In this document: positions 39,414 to 47,720 of the stretch, in pieces
How the letters are laid out: every line of letters begins with the position of its first letter
Position numbering within the stretch: the stretch's first letter is position 1
Assembly: GCF_003419895.1 (NCBI RefSeq)
Contig: NZ_QPMM01000009.1
Coordinates: forward strand, 1 to 64,000
Reading direction: 5' to 3'
Source of the DNA: Chitinophaga silvatica
GTDB lineage: Bacteria > Bacteroidota > Bacteroidia > Chitinophagales > Chitinophagaceae
Length of the DNA: 64,000 nt
The notes under the pieces: model-generated
The model's database searches: none
What the model saw: the letters and a program-made list of their open reading frames with translations, nothing else
What the model was told of the DNA's origin: nothing
Position numbers and translations under genes: made by a program

Positions 39414-41816
39414 ATGATAGAAAATAACGAACTAGCTATGAAAATAGAAAGCCGGTTGTCATTCGAAGAATTCCGTAAGGAAGTATTAAATGACTACAGC
39501 CTGGCTTGCGAAAGCAGGGAAGTGAGTTTGCTTGCCCGTAAGGAAGTGCTTACAGGCAAGGCTAAGTTTGGAATATTTGGAGATGGAAAAGAAGTGGCGC
39601 AGATTGCTATGTCCAAGTATTTTAAACAAGGCGACTTTCGTTCCGGTTATTATCGCGACCAGACTGTTGCGTTTGCCACAGGTATTGCCACGCCTGAGCA
39701 ATTTTTCTCGCAATTATACGCAGATCCAGACGTCCAGCACGACCCGTTTTCGGGTGGGCGACAGATGAATTCACATTTTGCGACGCCAAATATTGACAAT
39801 GACGGTAATTGGTATAATCTGGTAGATATGAAAAATTCTGCCGCCGATATGGCTCCAACTGCCGGTCAGATGCCAAGATCCTTAGGATTAGCCTATGCCT
39901 CCAAGTTATTTCGTACAGTTCCATCTTTGCAGGAGTTTTCGGGCTTATCCAATAATGGTAATGAAATATGCTTTACTACCATAGGTGATGCCTCTACTTC
40001 AGAAGGCCATTTCTGGGAAACTATAAATGCCGCCGGTGTTTTACAGGTACCAATGGCTGTGTTTGTATGGGATGATGGTTACGGTATTTCGGTTCCCCGT
40101 AAATTTCAAACTACAAAAGGTTCAATCAGTGCTGCATTGGAAGGTTTCCGCAAAACGAAAGATTCCAATGGCTTTGATATATATAACGTGAAGGGATGGG
40201 ATTATGCAGGTATGTGCGAGGTTTTCGAAGCCGCCATACAGAAAATCCGCGACACTCACGTTCCTGCTCTTTTCCATGTGGAAGAGATCACTCAACCCCA
40301 GGGCCACTCAACCAGCGGATCTCATGAACGCTATAAGAGCAAGGAGCGCCTGGCATGGGAGCGCGAATTTGATTGTAATATAAAGATGCGTTCCTGGATA
40401 CTTGAAAATGCACTGGCAGATGAGGAAACACTTGTTGCTCTTGAAGCCGAAGCTAAATCCAGAGCACAGGAAGCACGGAGGTCGGCCTGGGAAAAATATC
40501 TTGTTCCAATTAAGGAGCATGTTCAGTCATTTGCTGCTTTAGCAACTCCAATCGCTAATTTAGAAGGTGCTGATGCAACCCTGATCAACGTAACAATCCG
40601 TGATCTTCAAAACAACAGAGAACCACAACGCAGAGATATTCTTAAAAACTGTGCTGCTATTTTATTGCGTCACAGAGCTTTAAAAAATAACCCTCTGGTT
40701 CAGGGATTACAACATTGGTATGATAACTATCTTCAAACAGAAAGAGAAAGCTATAATAGCTTCCTCTATGCTTCAGGAGTAAATTCAGCCATGAATGTAC
40801 CTGAAGTACCGGCAAACTACGATAGCGAAAGCATTATGGTGAACGGCTACGAAATATTGAACAAGTATTTTGATCAGTTATTTACCCATAATCCCAAAGT
40901 ATTTGCTTTTGGAGAAGATGTTGGTAAAATCGGAGACGTTAACCAGGGATTTGCTGGCCTTCAGCAAAAGCATGGTAAAGACCGTATCTCAGATACCGGT
41001 ATCCGTGAACTCACTATCATGGGGCAGGGTATTGGTATGGCCCTGAGAGGACTCAGACCCATTGCAGAAATTCAATACCTCGATTACTTATTATATGGTT
41101 TGCAGCCACTGAGCGATGATGTGGCTTCATTACAATACCGCACTAAAGGGTTAATGCATTGCCCACTGATTGTACGTACCCGTGGCCACCGCCTGGAAGG
41201 CATCTGGCATAGCGGATCTCCAATGGGAATGATTATTAATTCACTCAGAGGAATGAGAGTATGCGTTCCAAGAAACATGGTGCAGGCAGCCGGTATGTAC
41301 AATACTTTATTACAGGCAAATGAACCGGCAATTGTGATTGAATCACTAAATGGCTACCGTCTGAAAGAAAAGTTGCCTAGCAATCTGGAAACATTCACTG
41401 TACCACTGGGTATACCTGAAGTATTGAAAGAAGGTAGCGATATCACAATTGTTACTTACGGCTCTACTACCCGGATCGTAGAAGAAGCTATTGTTGCATT
41501 GGAAGAAGCTGGGGTATCTTGCGAACTGATAGATGTACAAACACTGTTACCATTCGATATTCATCAAAGCATTGTAGCTTCTCTGAAGAAGACCAATCGT
41601 ATTCTTTTTGTTGATGAAGATGTACCTGGAGGTGGCACTGCCTATATGTTCCAGGAAGTGATTGAAAAACAAAATGGATATCGTTGGCTGGATGTTGCTC
41701 CTCGTACTTTAAGCGCTCAGGCACACCGCCCGGCATATGGTTCTGATGGTGATTACTTCTCTAAACCTAATGTTGAAGATGTAATCAGCGTGGTAATGGA
41801 TATGATGCAGGAATAA
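39414..41816 (+). CDS. fused E1 alpha-beta subunit, 2-oxoacid dehydrogenase
   Basis: 800 residues. Residues ~20-330 form the alpha part with the thiamine diphosphate site (QMNSHFATPN..., TTIGDASTSEGHFWE for the GDxxxxEG motif, PMAVFVWDDGYGIS for the N/D-gyg end). Residues ~470-800 form the beta part (FGEDVGKIGDVNQGFAGL, RISDTGIRELTIMGQGIGMALRGLRPIAEIQY, FVDEDVPGGGTAYMFQE). Fusion of both E1 subunits in one chain is common in Bacteroidota. Most likely the branched-chain 2-oxoisovalerate dehydrogenase E1, making branched acyl-CoA for iso-fatty acids; the E2 and E3 genes are not in the window. Confidence 0.9.
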   Translation: MIENNELAMKIESRLSFEEFRKEVLNDYSLACESREVSLLARKEVLTGKAKFGIFGDGKEVAQIAMSKYFKQGDFRSGYYRDQTVAFATGIATPEQFFSQLYADPDVQHDPFSGGRQMNSHFATPNIDNDGNWYNLVDMKNSAADMAPTAGQMPRSLGLAYASKLFRTVPSLQEFSGLSNNGNEICFTTIGDASTSEGHFWETINAAGVLQVPMAVFVWDDGYGISVPRKFQTTKGSISAALEGFRKTKDSNGFDIYNVKGWDYAGMCEVFEAAIQKIRDTHVPALFHVEEITQPQGHSTSGSHERYKSKERLAWEREFDCNIKMRSWILENALADEETLVALEAEAKSRAQEARRSAWEKYLVPIKEHVQSFAALATPIANLEGADATLINVTIRDLQNNREPQRRDILKNCAAILLRHRALKNNPLVQGLQHWYDNYLQTERESYNSFLYASGVNSAMNVPEVPANYDSESIMVNGYEILNKYFDQLFTHNPKVFAFGEDVGKIGDVNQGFAGLQQKHGKDRISDTGIRELTIMGQGIGMALRGLRPIAEIQYLDYLLYGLQPLSDDVASLQYRTKGLMHCPLIVRTRGHRLEGIWHSGSPMGMIINSLRGMRVCVPRNMVQAAGMYNTLLQANEPAIVIESLNGYRLKEKLPSNLETFTVPLGIPEVLKEGSDITIVTYGSTTRIVEEAIVALEEAGVSCELIDVQTLLPFDIHQSIVASLKKTNRILFVDEDVPGGGTAYMFQEVIEKQNGYRWLDVAPRTLSAQAHRPAYGSDGDYFSKPNVEDVISVVMDMMQE

Positions 41817-41839
41817 TCAATTGATTTGAATTTATATAG

Positions 41840-41873
41840 AAAGAGGGTGTCTCAAAAAGACACCCTCTTTTAA
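41840..41873 (+). terminator. terminator of the E1 gene
   Basis: AAAGAGGGTGTC pairs perfectly with GACACCCTCTTT around TCAAAAA. It is nearly identical to the fusA terminator, with a compensated base pair. A 10-bp repeat GAAGCCGCTA/TAGCGGCTTC follows at 41879-41919. Confidence 0.88.
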
Positions 41874-42070
41874 TTGGCGAAGCCGCTAAACAGCATCAAA
41901 TCTGCGGTATAGCGGCTTCTAAAACTAAAAGTTAAGCAGTTGTAAGGCTTAGTATATTATTTCCCATTATGGCAGCACAAATGTCTGTTGTTTTGGTAAA
42001 CTTGAAAAGCCCGGCAACAGGAGTTAATAATTATTTCACTTTATACTACGTATATTCTTCACTGTTAGAA

Positions 42071-42385
42071 TTATTCCACATCCCCTATATTTCTGTCTAT
42101 TACATCCTGTAACTTTTCTTTAATTTGATTCTCAAATTCGGTGCAGCAGCATGGAGACAGGTAGAAAGCCATTTTTTTGTTACCCAGACCCAGGTATTCC
42201 ATTTCAATTGTGACATCGCTATCCGGGTGTTCTGAACATTTGATCTTATAATAGTATTTATTCAGCATACTTACTAACTTGTCGAGCGTACTGCTGCTGA
42301 GCTTGTGGTCGAGGTTATCGATGAATTCGCCTATTGTTTTGGAATCCAGCAGGGATGTAGATTTCTTTGCTATAAAATGGAGCAT
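42071..42385 (-). CDS. small hypothetical protein
   Basis: 104 residues, no signal peptide and no known domain. Features: a helical N-terminal half (LDSKTIGEFIDNLDHKLSSSTLDKLVSMLNKYYYKIKC), a middle strand pair (VTIEMEYLGLGNKKMAFYLSP) and a striking CCC triplet at about residues 79-81. It is divergent to the dehydrogenase at 42425 (39 nt apart). Its length, intact frame and codon use make a real gene likely; no function can be given. Confidence 0.6.
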   Translation of the reverse strand: MLHFIAKKSTSLLDSKTIGEFIDNLDHKLSSSTLDKLVSMLNKYYYKIKCSEHPDSDVTIEMEYLGLGNKKMAFYLSPCCCTEFENQIKEKLQDVIDRNIGDVE

Positions 42386-42424
42386 AGGATATTTTTTCAG
42401 TCTAAAAATAAATGAAAGTAAGAT

Positions 42425-43381
42425 ATGAAGCGAATAGTAGTATTAGATGGATATACATTGAATCCGGGAGATCTCGACTGGGCTGCGCTGAAAGAGTTGG
42501 GGGAAGTCACTATTTATGACAGAACACCTGTTTCACAGGTAGTAGAGCGGGCTAAGGATGCAAATATTGTTTTGACCAATAAAGCAATCGTTAATAGCCA
42601 GGCAATCCAGGAGTTGAAATCGCTTGAGTATATAGGAGTGATGGCTACAGGTTACAATATTGTGGATGTTCAGGCAGCTAAAGAAAGAGGGATTACAGTA
42701 ACCAATGTACCGGCATATAGTACAGATGCTGTTGCCCAGCTGACATTTGCACTGATTCTTGAATTATGCAATCAGGTGGGGGAACATGCAGCAAGTGTGA
42801 GGGCAGGAGATTGGAGCAGAAGTCAGGATTTTAGTTATTGGAAAACAACATTGAGAGAGCTGGCCGGTAATACACTTGGAATAATAGGGTTGGGTCAAAT
42901 TGGCCGGTCGGTGGCTAAAATTGCTTTGGCATTTAATATGAAAGTAATAGCCAGTCACAAGCATCCGGAAAGAGATGCGATGGAAGGGGTTGAATTTACG
43001 GATCAGGCAACTTGTTTCAGGAAAGCAGATATTGTGTCGCTGCACTGTCCGTTGACGGCTGAGAATAAGGAATTTGTGAATCTCGCTTTATTACGGACTA
43101 TGAAGCCTTCGGCCTTTTTGATTAATACCAGCCGTGGGCCATTAATTCAGGAGCAGGATTTAGCACAGGCTTTAAGGGAAGGTATTATTGCCGGGGCAGC
43201 GTTGGATGTATTGAGTGTGGAGCCACCGGGGGGAGAAAACCCATTGCCAGGGGCACCGAATACGATCATCACTCCTCATATTGCCTGGGCTACTTTGGCG
43301 GCGAGGGAGCGATTGATGAATGGGGTAGTGGGAAATCTGAAGTCATATTTGGGAGAACACCCGACGAATGTGGTAAAATAA
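42425..43381 (+). CDS. D-2-hydroxyacid dehydrogenase (glycerate/lactate type)
   Basis: 318 residues. NAD-binding motif LGIIGLGQIGRSVAKIALAFNMKVIA (~residues 148-173). Catalytic Arg in INTSRGPLIQEQDLAQAL, Glu in DVLSVEPPGGENPL, His in NTIITPHIAWATLAARERLMNG. The short N-terminal domain (MKRIVVLDGYTLNPGDLDW) resembles glycerate dehydrogenase and hydroxypyruvate reductase. It reduces a 2-oxo acid to a D-2-hydroxy acid in the cytosol; the substrate is uncertain. Followed by a long hairpin at 43404-43480. Confidence 0.9.
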   Translation: MKRIVVLDGYTLNPGDLDWAALKELGEVTIYDRTPVSQVVERAKDANIVLTNKAIVNSQAIQELKSLEYIGVMATGYNIVDVQAAKERGITVTNVPAYSTDAVAQLTFALILELCNQVGEHAASVRAGDWSRSQDFSYWKTTLRELAGNTLGIIGLGQIGRSVAKIALAFNMKVIASHKHPERDAMEGVEFTDQATCFRKADIVSLHCPLTAENKEFVNLALLRTMKPSAFLINTSRGPLIQEQDLAQALREGIIAGAALDVLSVEPPGGENPLPGAPNTIITPHIAWATLAARERLMNGVVGNLKSYLGEHPTNVVK

Positions 43382-43403
43382 ATTTTAAGAAAATTCATTG
43401 GGG

Positions 43404-43480
43404 AATACCCCGGCCGATTTTTTTTCCTGTTTTTATTATAGAGAGTTTAATTAACAGGAAAATTTATCGGTCGGGGTATT
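43404..43480. terminator. long hairpin after the dehydrogenase gene
   Basis: AATACCCCGGCCGAT (43404-43418) pairs with ATCGGTCGGGGTATT (43466-43480), 15 bp with one G-U. Inside lies TTTTCCTGTT with AACAGGAAAA. T-rich stretches are inside the arms rather than after them. Confidence 0.55.
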
Positions 43481-43556
43481 TCTATTTGGAGAATGATTGA
43501 AATGAATGTTTGAGGCGAAAAGTGAACGAGGATGGATAATCTCCATTCTGATTTTC

Positions 43557-43586
43557 TTGTTTACTTTTGAATAAACGTACCTTTTA
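43557..43586 (+). promoter_or_regulatory. response regulator promoter
   Basis: TTG (43557-43559), 19 nt, TACCTTTT (43579-43586). The start would lie at ~43592, favouring the ATG at 43655 over that at 43595. Confidence 0.6.
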
Positions 43587-43654
43587 CACCTAATATGTTT
43601 GGAGGTGCTACAACTAAAATCTGTATTCGCTTATCAAAAAACCAACGTTACAAC

Positions 43655-44377
43655 ATGCAGCCAAGCATTCTATTAGTAGAAGATGATATTTTTTTCGGCA
43701 AAGTGGTGAAAAGGCAATTGGAAAAAGCTGGATATAATGTAAACCTATGTGAGAATGGAGAAGAGGGATGGGAAAGGTTTCAGTCACATATTGTTGACCT
43801 TTGTTTGTTAGATGTAGTGATGCCTAAGAAGGATGGATTTGCATTAGCGGCCGACATTCGTTCAATGGATGTAAATGTACCAATAATATTTACTTCCTCC
43901 CGGTATTTGGAGCAGGATAAATTACAGGGCTTTGAAGCAGGAGCAGATGATTATGTGACTAAGCCATTTAATATGCAGGAATTACTCTGCAGAATTGATG
44001 TATACCTGAAGCGCAGTCGTTTACTAATGAGTGAGAGAAGAGTGGTATACACCATTAGCAACTTGATTTTCGATTACTCTCAATATCACATCAGACACAA
44101 AGATGCTGATACCCATGTTCGTATGGCCCCAAAAGAAGCGGAGTTGCTTCGCTTTCTATGCGAAAATTCAAACAAAAAGCTGAAAAAGGATGACATCCTT
44201 TCCTGTATCTGGGGAAATGATGATTTCCTGGCATCCCGAGTGATGGACGTTTATCTGACCCGATTGCGCAAGCATATTGCAAAGGACCCGTCAATTAAAC
44301 TGGAGACCTATCATGGCAAAGGACTTAAGTTTATTACTAACTCCTTGCACCGGTCTCATACCATCGCAAAAGTTTAG
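43655..44377 (+). CDS. orphan response regulator, OmpR/PhoB type
   Basis: 240 residues from ATG 43655 (MQPSILLVEDD); an in-frame ATG at 43595 coincides with the predicted transcript start and adds 20 atypical residues. Receiver domain: acidic pair EDD, phosphorylated Asp in LCLLDVVMPKKDG, Thr/Ser in IIFTSSR, Lys in DYVTKPFN. Winged-helix domain: MAPKEAELLRFLCENSNKKLKKDDILSCIWGNDDFLASRVMDVYLTRLRKHI. No histidine kinase gene is adjacent, so its partner is elsewhere. Followed by its own terminator. Confidence 0.93.
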   Translation: MQPSILLVEDDIFFGKVVKRQLEKAGYNVNLCENGEEGWERFQSHIVDLCLLDVVMPKKDGFALAADIRSMDVNVPIIFTSSRYLEQDKLQGFEAGADDYVTKPFNMQELLCRIDVYLKRSRLLMSERRVVYTISNLIFDYSQYHIRHKDADTHVRMAPKEAELLRFLCENSNKKLKKDDILSCIWGNDDFLASRVMDVYLTRLRKHIAKDPSIKLETYHGKGLKFITNSLHRSHTIAKV

Positions 44378-44410
44378 CTGTTTTTGGTTTAGGAAGTTAA
44401 CCTTAATTAC

Positions 44411-44440
44411 AAAGCGTCTACCACCCGGTAGGCGCTTTTG
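44411..44440 (+). terminator. terminator of the response regulator
   Basis: AAAGCGTCTACC pairs with GGTAGGCGCTTT (one G-U), loop ACCC, then TT. Confidence 0.8.
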
Positions 44441-44482
44441 TATTGTTGGGGAAGAAAGCTTTCATGATTTGTCGTGCAGCTA

Positions 44483-44794
44483 TCAGAATTGCAACTCCAA
44501 TCTATTAGCCCTCTCGCGAATGATTCGCTTATATTCTTCTTTATCAGTCTCGGTTAGAAAACTTTGATCAATGAAATCAAATGCCTTAGGAATAAACCGA
44601 CTAACTTTATTATAGATATTTATACCTTGCTTTTCTTCTATTTTAATTGTTTTAAAGGCTGCATCGAAATCTTTTCTCCTAATTTTTTTCTTTTTAGCAT
44701 TTAAAGTTAATGCCAGATCTTCTTCATCACTTGGCATCACAAGTGCAGTAGAAACCATGTCATAAGCAGGAGATAGTATGCTTCCTCTGTACCC
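44483..44794 (-). pseudogene. C-terminal fragment of a HipA-like toxin kinase
   Basis: The minus-strand frame from ~44794 reads GSILSPAYDMVSTALVMPSDEEDLALTLNAKKKK-type sequence and ends ERANRLELQF (104 codons). The LSPAYDM and DLALTLN...KKIRRKDF motifs are those of the last ~100 residues of Bacteroidota HipA-family kinases (toxins that phosphorylate tRNA synthetases). The nucleotide-binding and catalytic parts are missing, so it is inactive. Upstream the frame is closed by TAG and fused to a piece of a YefM-like gene. A shorter ATG ORF (44483-44758) inside it could still be translated. Confidence 0.7.
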
Positions 44795-44885
44795 TAGATA
44801 CTACTACAATTTCTTTATCATCATTCACAGCATTGAGGTTTTCTGCCAAATGACTGCGAAATTCAGAATAGTTAACTACCCTCAT
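44760..44885 (-). pseudogene. N-terminal fragment of a YefM/Phd-type antitoxin
   Basis: 41 codons from the ATG at 44885: MRVVNYSEFRSHLAENLNAV, then NDDKEIVVVSR, the typical start of a YefM antitoxin. After Arg31 the sequence turns into unrelated residues and stops, because the DNA continues into the HipA fragment in another frame. About half of the antitoxin and the whole toxin are missing. Six 12-bp repeats lie just upstream. Confidence 0.7.
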
Positions 44886-44901
44886 TTTTGTTTGTTTTTA
44901 A

Positions 44902-44970
44902 ATACGTACTAAAATACGTACTAAAATACGTACTAAAATACGTACTAAAATACGTACTAAAATACGTACT
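44902..44970. repeat. six 12-bp direct repeats with palindromic ACGTAC cores
   Basis: ACGTAC occurs at 44904, 44916, 44928, 44940, 44952 and 44964, exactly every 12 bp, embedded in AAAATACGTACT. They end 17 nt upstream of the antitoxin remnant's ATG. They could be a multiplied operator of the lost toxin-antitoxin operon or plain slippage. Confidence 0.9.
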
Positions 44971-45138
44971 TAATTCCTCTAACAACACCTGATGAGTTCA
45001 AATGATTGCCCAGCTTTTTAAAAGGCTGTTGCTTGTTAAGTGAGATATAAATGGAGGATTAAGCTAAGGCATATCTTAAAATTCGTTAACAAGACCTACT
45101 GACTCTTAATCAGTAAATCCTCAAGGTGTAACAAACAA

Positions 45139-45168
45139 AAAACGGTGTCTCCTTGGAGACACCGTTTT
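45139..45168 (-). terminator. terminator of yebC
   Basis: AAAACGGTGTCTC pairs with GAGACACCGTTTT; on the minus strand it runs into TTTTTTG. Confidence 0.88.
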
Positions 45169-45173
45169 CAATA

Positions 45174-45884
45174 TTATTTCAGGTTGTAGAATACCTGTTG
45201 AACGTCATCATCCTGTTCTAATCTGTCTACCAGTTCCAGCACTTCTTTAGCTTGTTCTTCATTCAAATCTACTGTAGTAGAAGGAATACGCTTCAATTCT
45301 GCGCTGATTACTTCAAACCCTTTATCTTCAAGGGCTTTTGACATATTTCCGAACTCAGTGAATGTAGCGCGGATAATGATATTTCCTTCGCTGTCTTCTC
45401 CTACTTCTTCCAAGCCAAAATCAATCAATTCCAATTCCAGTTCTTCCAGATCCTGGCCGGCATTTTTTACTTTAAACTCGCCAACGCGATTGAAAAGGAA
45501 ACCTACGGAACCACTGTTACCAAGACTTCCACCACCTTTGGTGAAGTGCATACGTAAATTGGCAACCGTACGGGTAGTGTTATCGGTAGCAGTATCGATG
45601 ATTACTGCAACACCGTGTGGAGCATAACCTTCATATACAACTTCCTCATAATCAGTTTTATCTTTACCCATTGCGCGTTTGATAGCAGCATCAACGCGAT
45701 CTTTAGGCATGTTTACACCCTTAGCGTTCTGAATACAGCGGCGAAGGGCAGGGTTATTATCAGGTTCAGGGCCACCAGCTTTAACAGCAATCGCAATCTC
45801 TTTACCGATTCTTGAAAATGCTTTCGCCATCTTGTCCCAACGGGCAAACATGGTCGATTTTCTTACTTCAAATATTCTTCCCAT
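45174..45884 (-). CDS. YebC/PmpR family translational/transcriptional regulator
   Basis: 236 residues: MGRIFEVRKSTMFARWDKMAKAFSRIGKEIAIAVKAGGPEPDNNPALRRCIQNAKGVNMPKDRVDAAIKRA, YEGYAPHGVAVIIDTATDNTTRTVANLR and GSLGNSGSVGFLFNRVGEF are family hallmarks. Members have been described as DNA-binding regulators and more recently as factors that ease ribosome stalling at proline stretches. Single gene with its own terminator. Confidence 0.93.
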   Translation of the reverse strand: MGRIFEVRKSTMFARWDKMAKAFSRIGKEIAIAVKAGGPEPDNNPALRRCIQNAKGVNMPKDRVDAAIKRAMGKDKTDYEEVVYEGYAPHGVAVIIDTATDNTTRTVANLRMHFTKGGGSLGNSGSVGFLFNRVGEFKVKNAGQDLEELELELIDFGLEEVGEDSEGNIIIRATFTEFGNMSKALEDKGFEVISAELKRIPSTTVDLNEEQAKEVLELVDRLEQDDDVQQVFYNLK

Positions 45885-45981
45885 TTGAGTGGTATCTATA
45901 TTAGTTACTTGTAAAAATTAGAACGCAAAAATAATGTTTTTTGGCTAGAGGAAAGGGCCTTTTTACGTTAAAGAAAAAAGA

Positions 45982-46008
45982 AAAACCGGACAGTTTTTGT
46001 CCGGTTTT
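45982..46008 (-). terminator. terminator of the APC permease gene
   Basis: AAAACCGGACA pairs with TGTCCGGTTTT around five bases; on the minus strand TTTTTCTTTTTTC follows. Confidence 0.85.
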
Positions 46009-46031
46009 ACCTAAAATATTATAATATTTAA

Positions 46032-47525
46032 TTACATCATTTTCCTTGCCTTACTGTGTTTTACACTGTAACCAAAGTAAATAAAGAAGCCAATTAATAA
46101 CCAAACTATCAATCTCGACCAGTTTTCAATCCCCAAACTGATAATCATCAGTAAGCAGAAAGCAGCTCCTAAAATTGGCACAAAAGGTACCAAAGGAGTT
46201 TTAAATGATCTCGGAACATCCGGATTACTCTTACGCATCACAATTACTCCGATACATACCAGTACAAATGCAAACAAAGTTCCGATACTGGTCATATCAC
46301 CTACTACGCTATCGGGAACGAAAGCAGCAAATAAGGAAACAAAACCAAAGAACATCCACTGAGAACGGTAAGGTGTACGGTATTTAGGATGCAGTTTTGC
46401 AAATACTGAAGGAATCAATCCATCATTACTCATAGAGTAGAATACTCTGGTCTGACCTAATAACATTACGAGAATTACTGAGGAGAAGCCTGCAAGAATA
46501 GCTACCGTAATGAAAGTAGATAACCAACCATAACCAGGCATATAAGTATCAATTGCATAAGCAACAGAGGCCTCACCACCTGACTTCAGAAAGTCGGAGT
46601 ACGGAGCAATACCGGTTAATGTATAAGAGAAGAGAATATAAAGCAGCGTACAAATAGCCAGGGAAACCAGGATACCTATAGGCATGTTTTTCTTTGGATT
46701 TTTAGTCTCCTGAGCAGCTGTGGATACGGCATCAAAACCAATAAAGGCGAAGAATACCACACCAGCTCCCCGAAGAACCCCGGCCCATCCGTGATTCCAG
46801 AAATTGGAATAATCTACGATCTGGCCATTATGCATTTTAACGGTACCAGCATCCGGTGAAATAGTGAATGGAGTGTGGTTAGCCGGATTGATAAACTGCC
46901 ATCCCAGGAAGATGAACAGCAATACAATGGCTACTTTCGCGATTACTATAATATTATTAACAATAGCAGAACCCTGTATACCTCTTACAAGTAACATGGT
47001 AAGAGCTAAAAGAATAAACAAGGAAGGAACGTTCATAATACCCTGAACACCAGCATCTGATGTTTCAAATGGACTATGGCACCATTGGTAAGGAATTGTT
47101 ACCCCAAAAACATTGGTCAATAGCTTGTTGAGATATTGCGACCAGCCAATAGCAACGGTTGCAGCACCTAATGCATATTCAAGTACCAGATCCCATCCGA
47201 TGATCCAGGCAATAAATTCTCCTAAAGTGGCGTAAGAATAAGTATAGGCACTACCAGCAATCGGGATCATCGATGCAAATTCGGCGTAACATAGTCCGGC
47301 CAGGGCACATCCTATAGCGGCGATAATAAATGATACGGTAACGGCAGGACCGGCAAATTGGCCGGCAGCAGCAGCGGTTCTTACGAAAAGACCAGCACCA
47401 ATAATGGCACCAATACCAAGGGCAATCAAAGATCCTGCACCTAATGTCCTTCTTAATCCTTTTTCCGAATCTGATGCTTCGGCTAATAAAACTGAGAGTT
47501 GTTTTTTAGCAAAAAGTTTGCTCAT
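46032..47525 (-). CDS. APC superfamily amino acid permease
   Basis: 497 residues with 12-13 predicted membrane helices. The first helix region LIALGIGAIIGAGLFVRTA contains the G-A-I-I-G-A-G unwound segment that binds substrate. GFDAVSTAAQETKNPKKNMPIGI is the conserved TM6 motif of the cationic amino acid transporter (CAT) subgroup, and MLLGQTRVFYSMSNDGLIP is another. It likely imports amino acids, perhaps basic ones; the direction and substrate are inferred from family only. Confidence 0.9.
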   Translation of the reverse strand: MSKLFAKKQLSVLLAEASDSEKGLRRTLGAGSLIALGIGAIIGAGLFVRTAAAAGQFAGPAVTVSFIIAAIGCALAGLCYAEFASMIPIAGSAYTYSYATLGEFIAWIIGWDLVLEYALGAATVAIGWSQYLNKLLTNVFGVTIPYQWCHSPFETSDAGVQGIMNVPSLFILLALTMLLVRGIQGSAIVNNIIVIAKVAIVLLFIFLGWQFINPANHTPFTISPDAGTVKMHNGQIVDYSNFWNHGWAGVLRGAGVVFFAFIGFDAVSTAAQETKNPKKNMPIGILVSLAICTLLYILFSYTLTGIAPYSDFLKSGGEASVAYAIDTYMPGYGWLSTFITVAILAGFSSVILVMLLGQTRVFYSMSNDGLIPSVFAKLHPKYRTPYRSQWMFFGFVSLFAAFVPDSVVGDMTSIGTLFAFVLVCIGVIVMRKSNPDVPRSFKTPLVPFVPILGAAFCLLMIISLGIENWSRLIVWLLIGFFIYFGYSVKHSKARKMM

Positions 47526-47720
47526 ACGCAGTCGTATTGTGGTTGATGTTTTAAGGTAGTTTAGTTCTGTTGTTTTTTGTTGTAATCGTCAAATATAATA
47601 TCTAAAATCAAAAACCGGCGTTTTATTTTACCCTATAAATGCTGGTTTAGCCGGGTAAACCTTATTTTTGGGAAATTTCTGGTTACAACGTATAATAACT
47701 AAAGTAAACTTTTAGGCTGC

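Noticed and set aside
41971..42114. 47-codon plus-strand ORF after the E1 gene (MAAQMSVVLVN...)
   Set aside because: It overlaps the 3' end of the minus-strand gene at 42071, lies behind a terminator without its own promoter, and has no recognisable feature.
43595..43654. Upstream ATG of the response regulator
   Set aside because: It coincides with the predicted transcription start and would add 20 residues before the receiver domain; the ATG at 43655 gives the usual start.
44902..44970. CRISPR-like array
   Set aside because: The repeats are only 12 bp, uninterrupted by unique spacers, and no cas genes are near.
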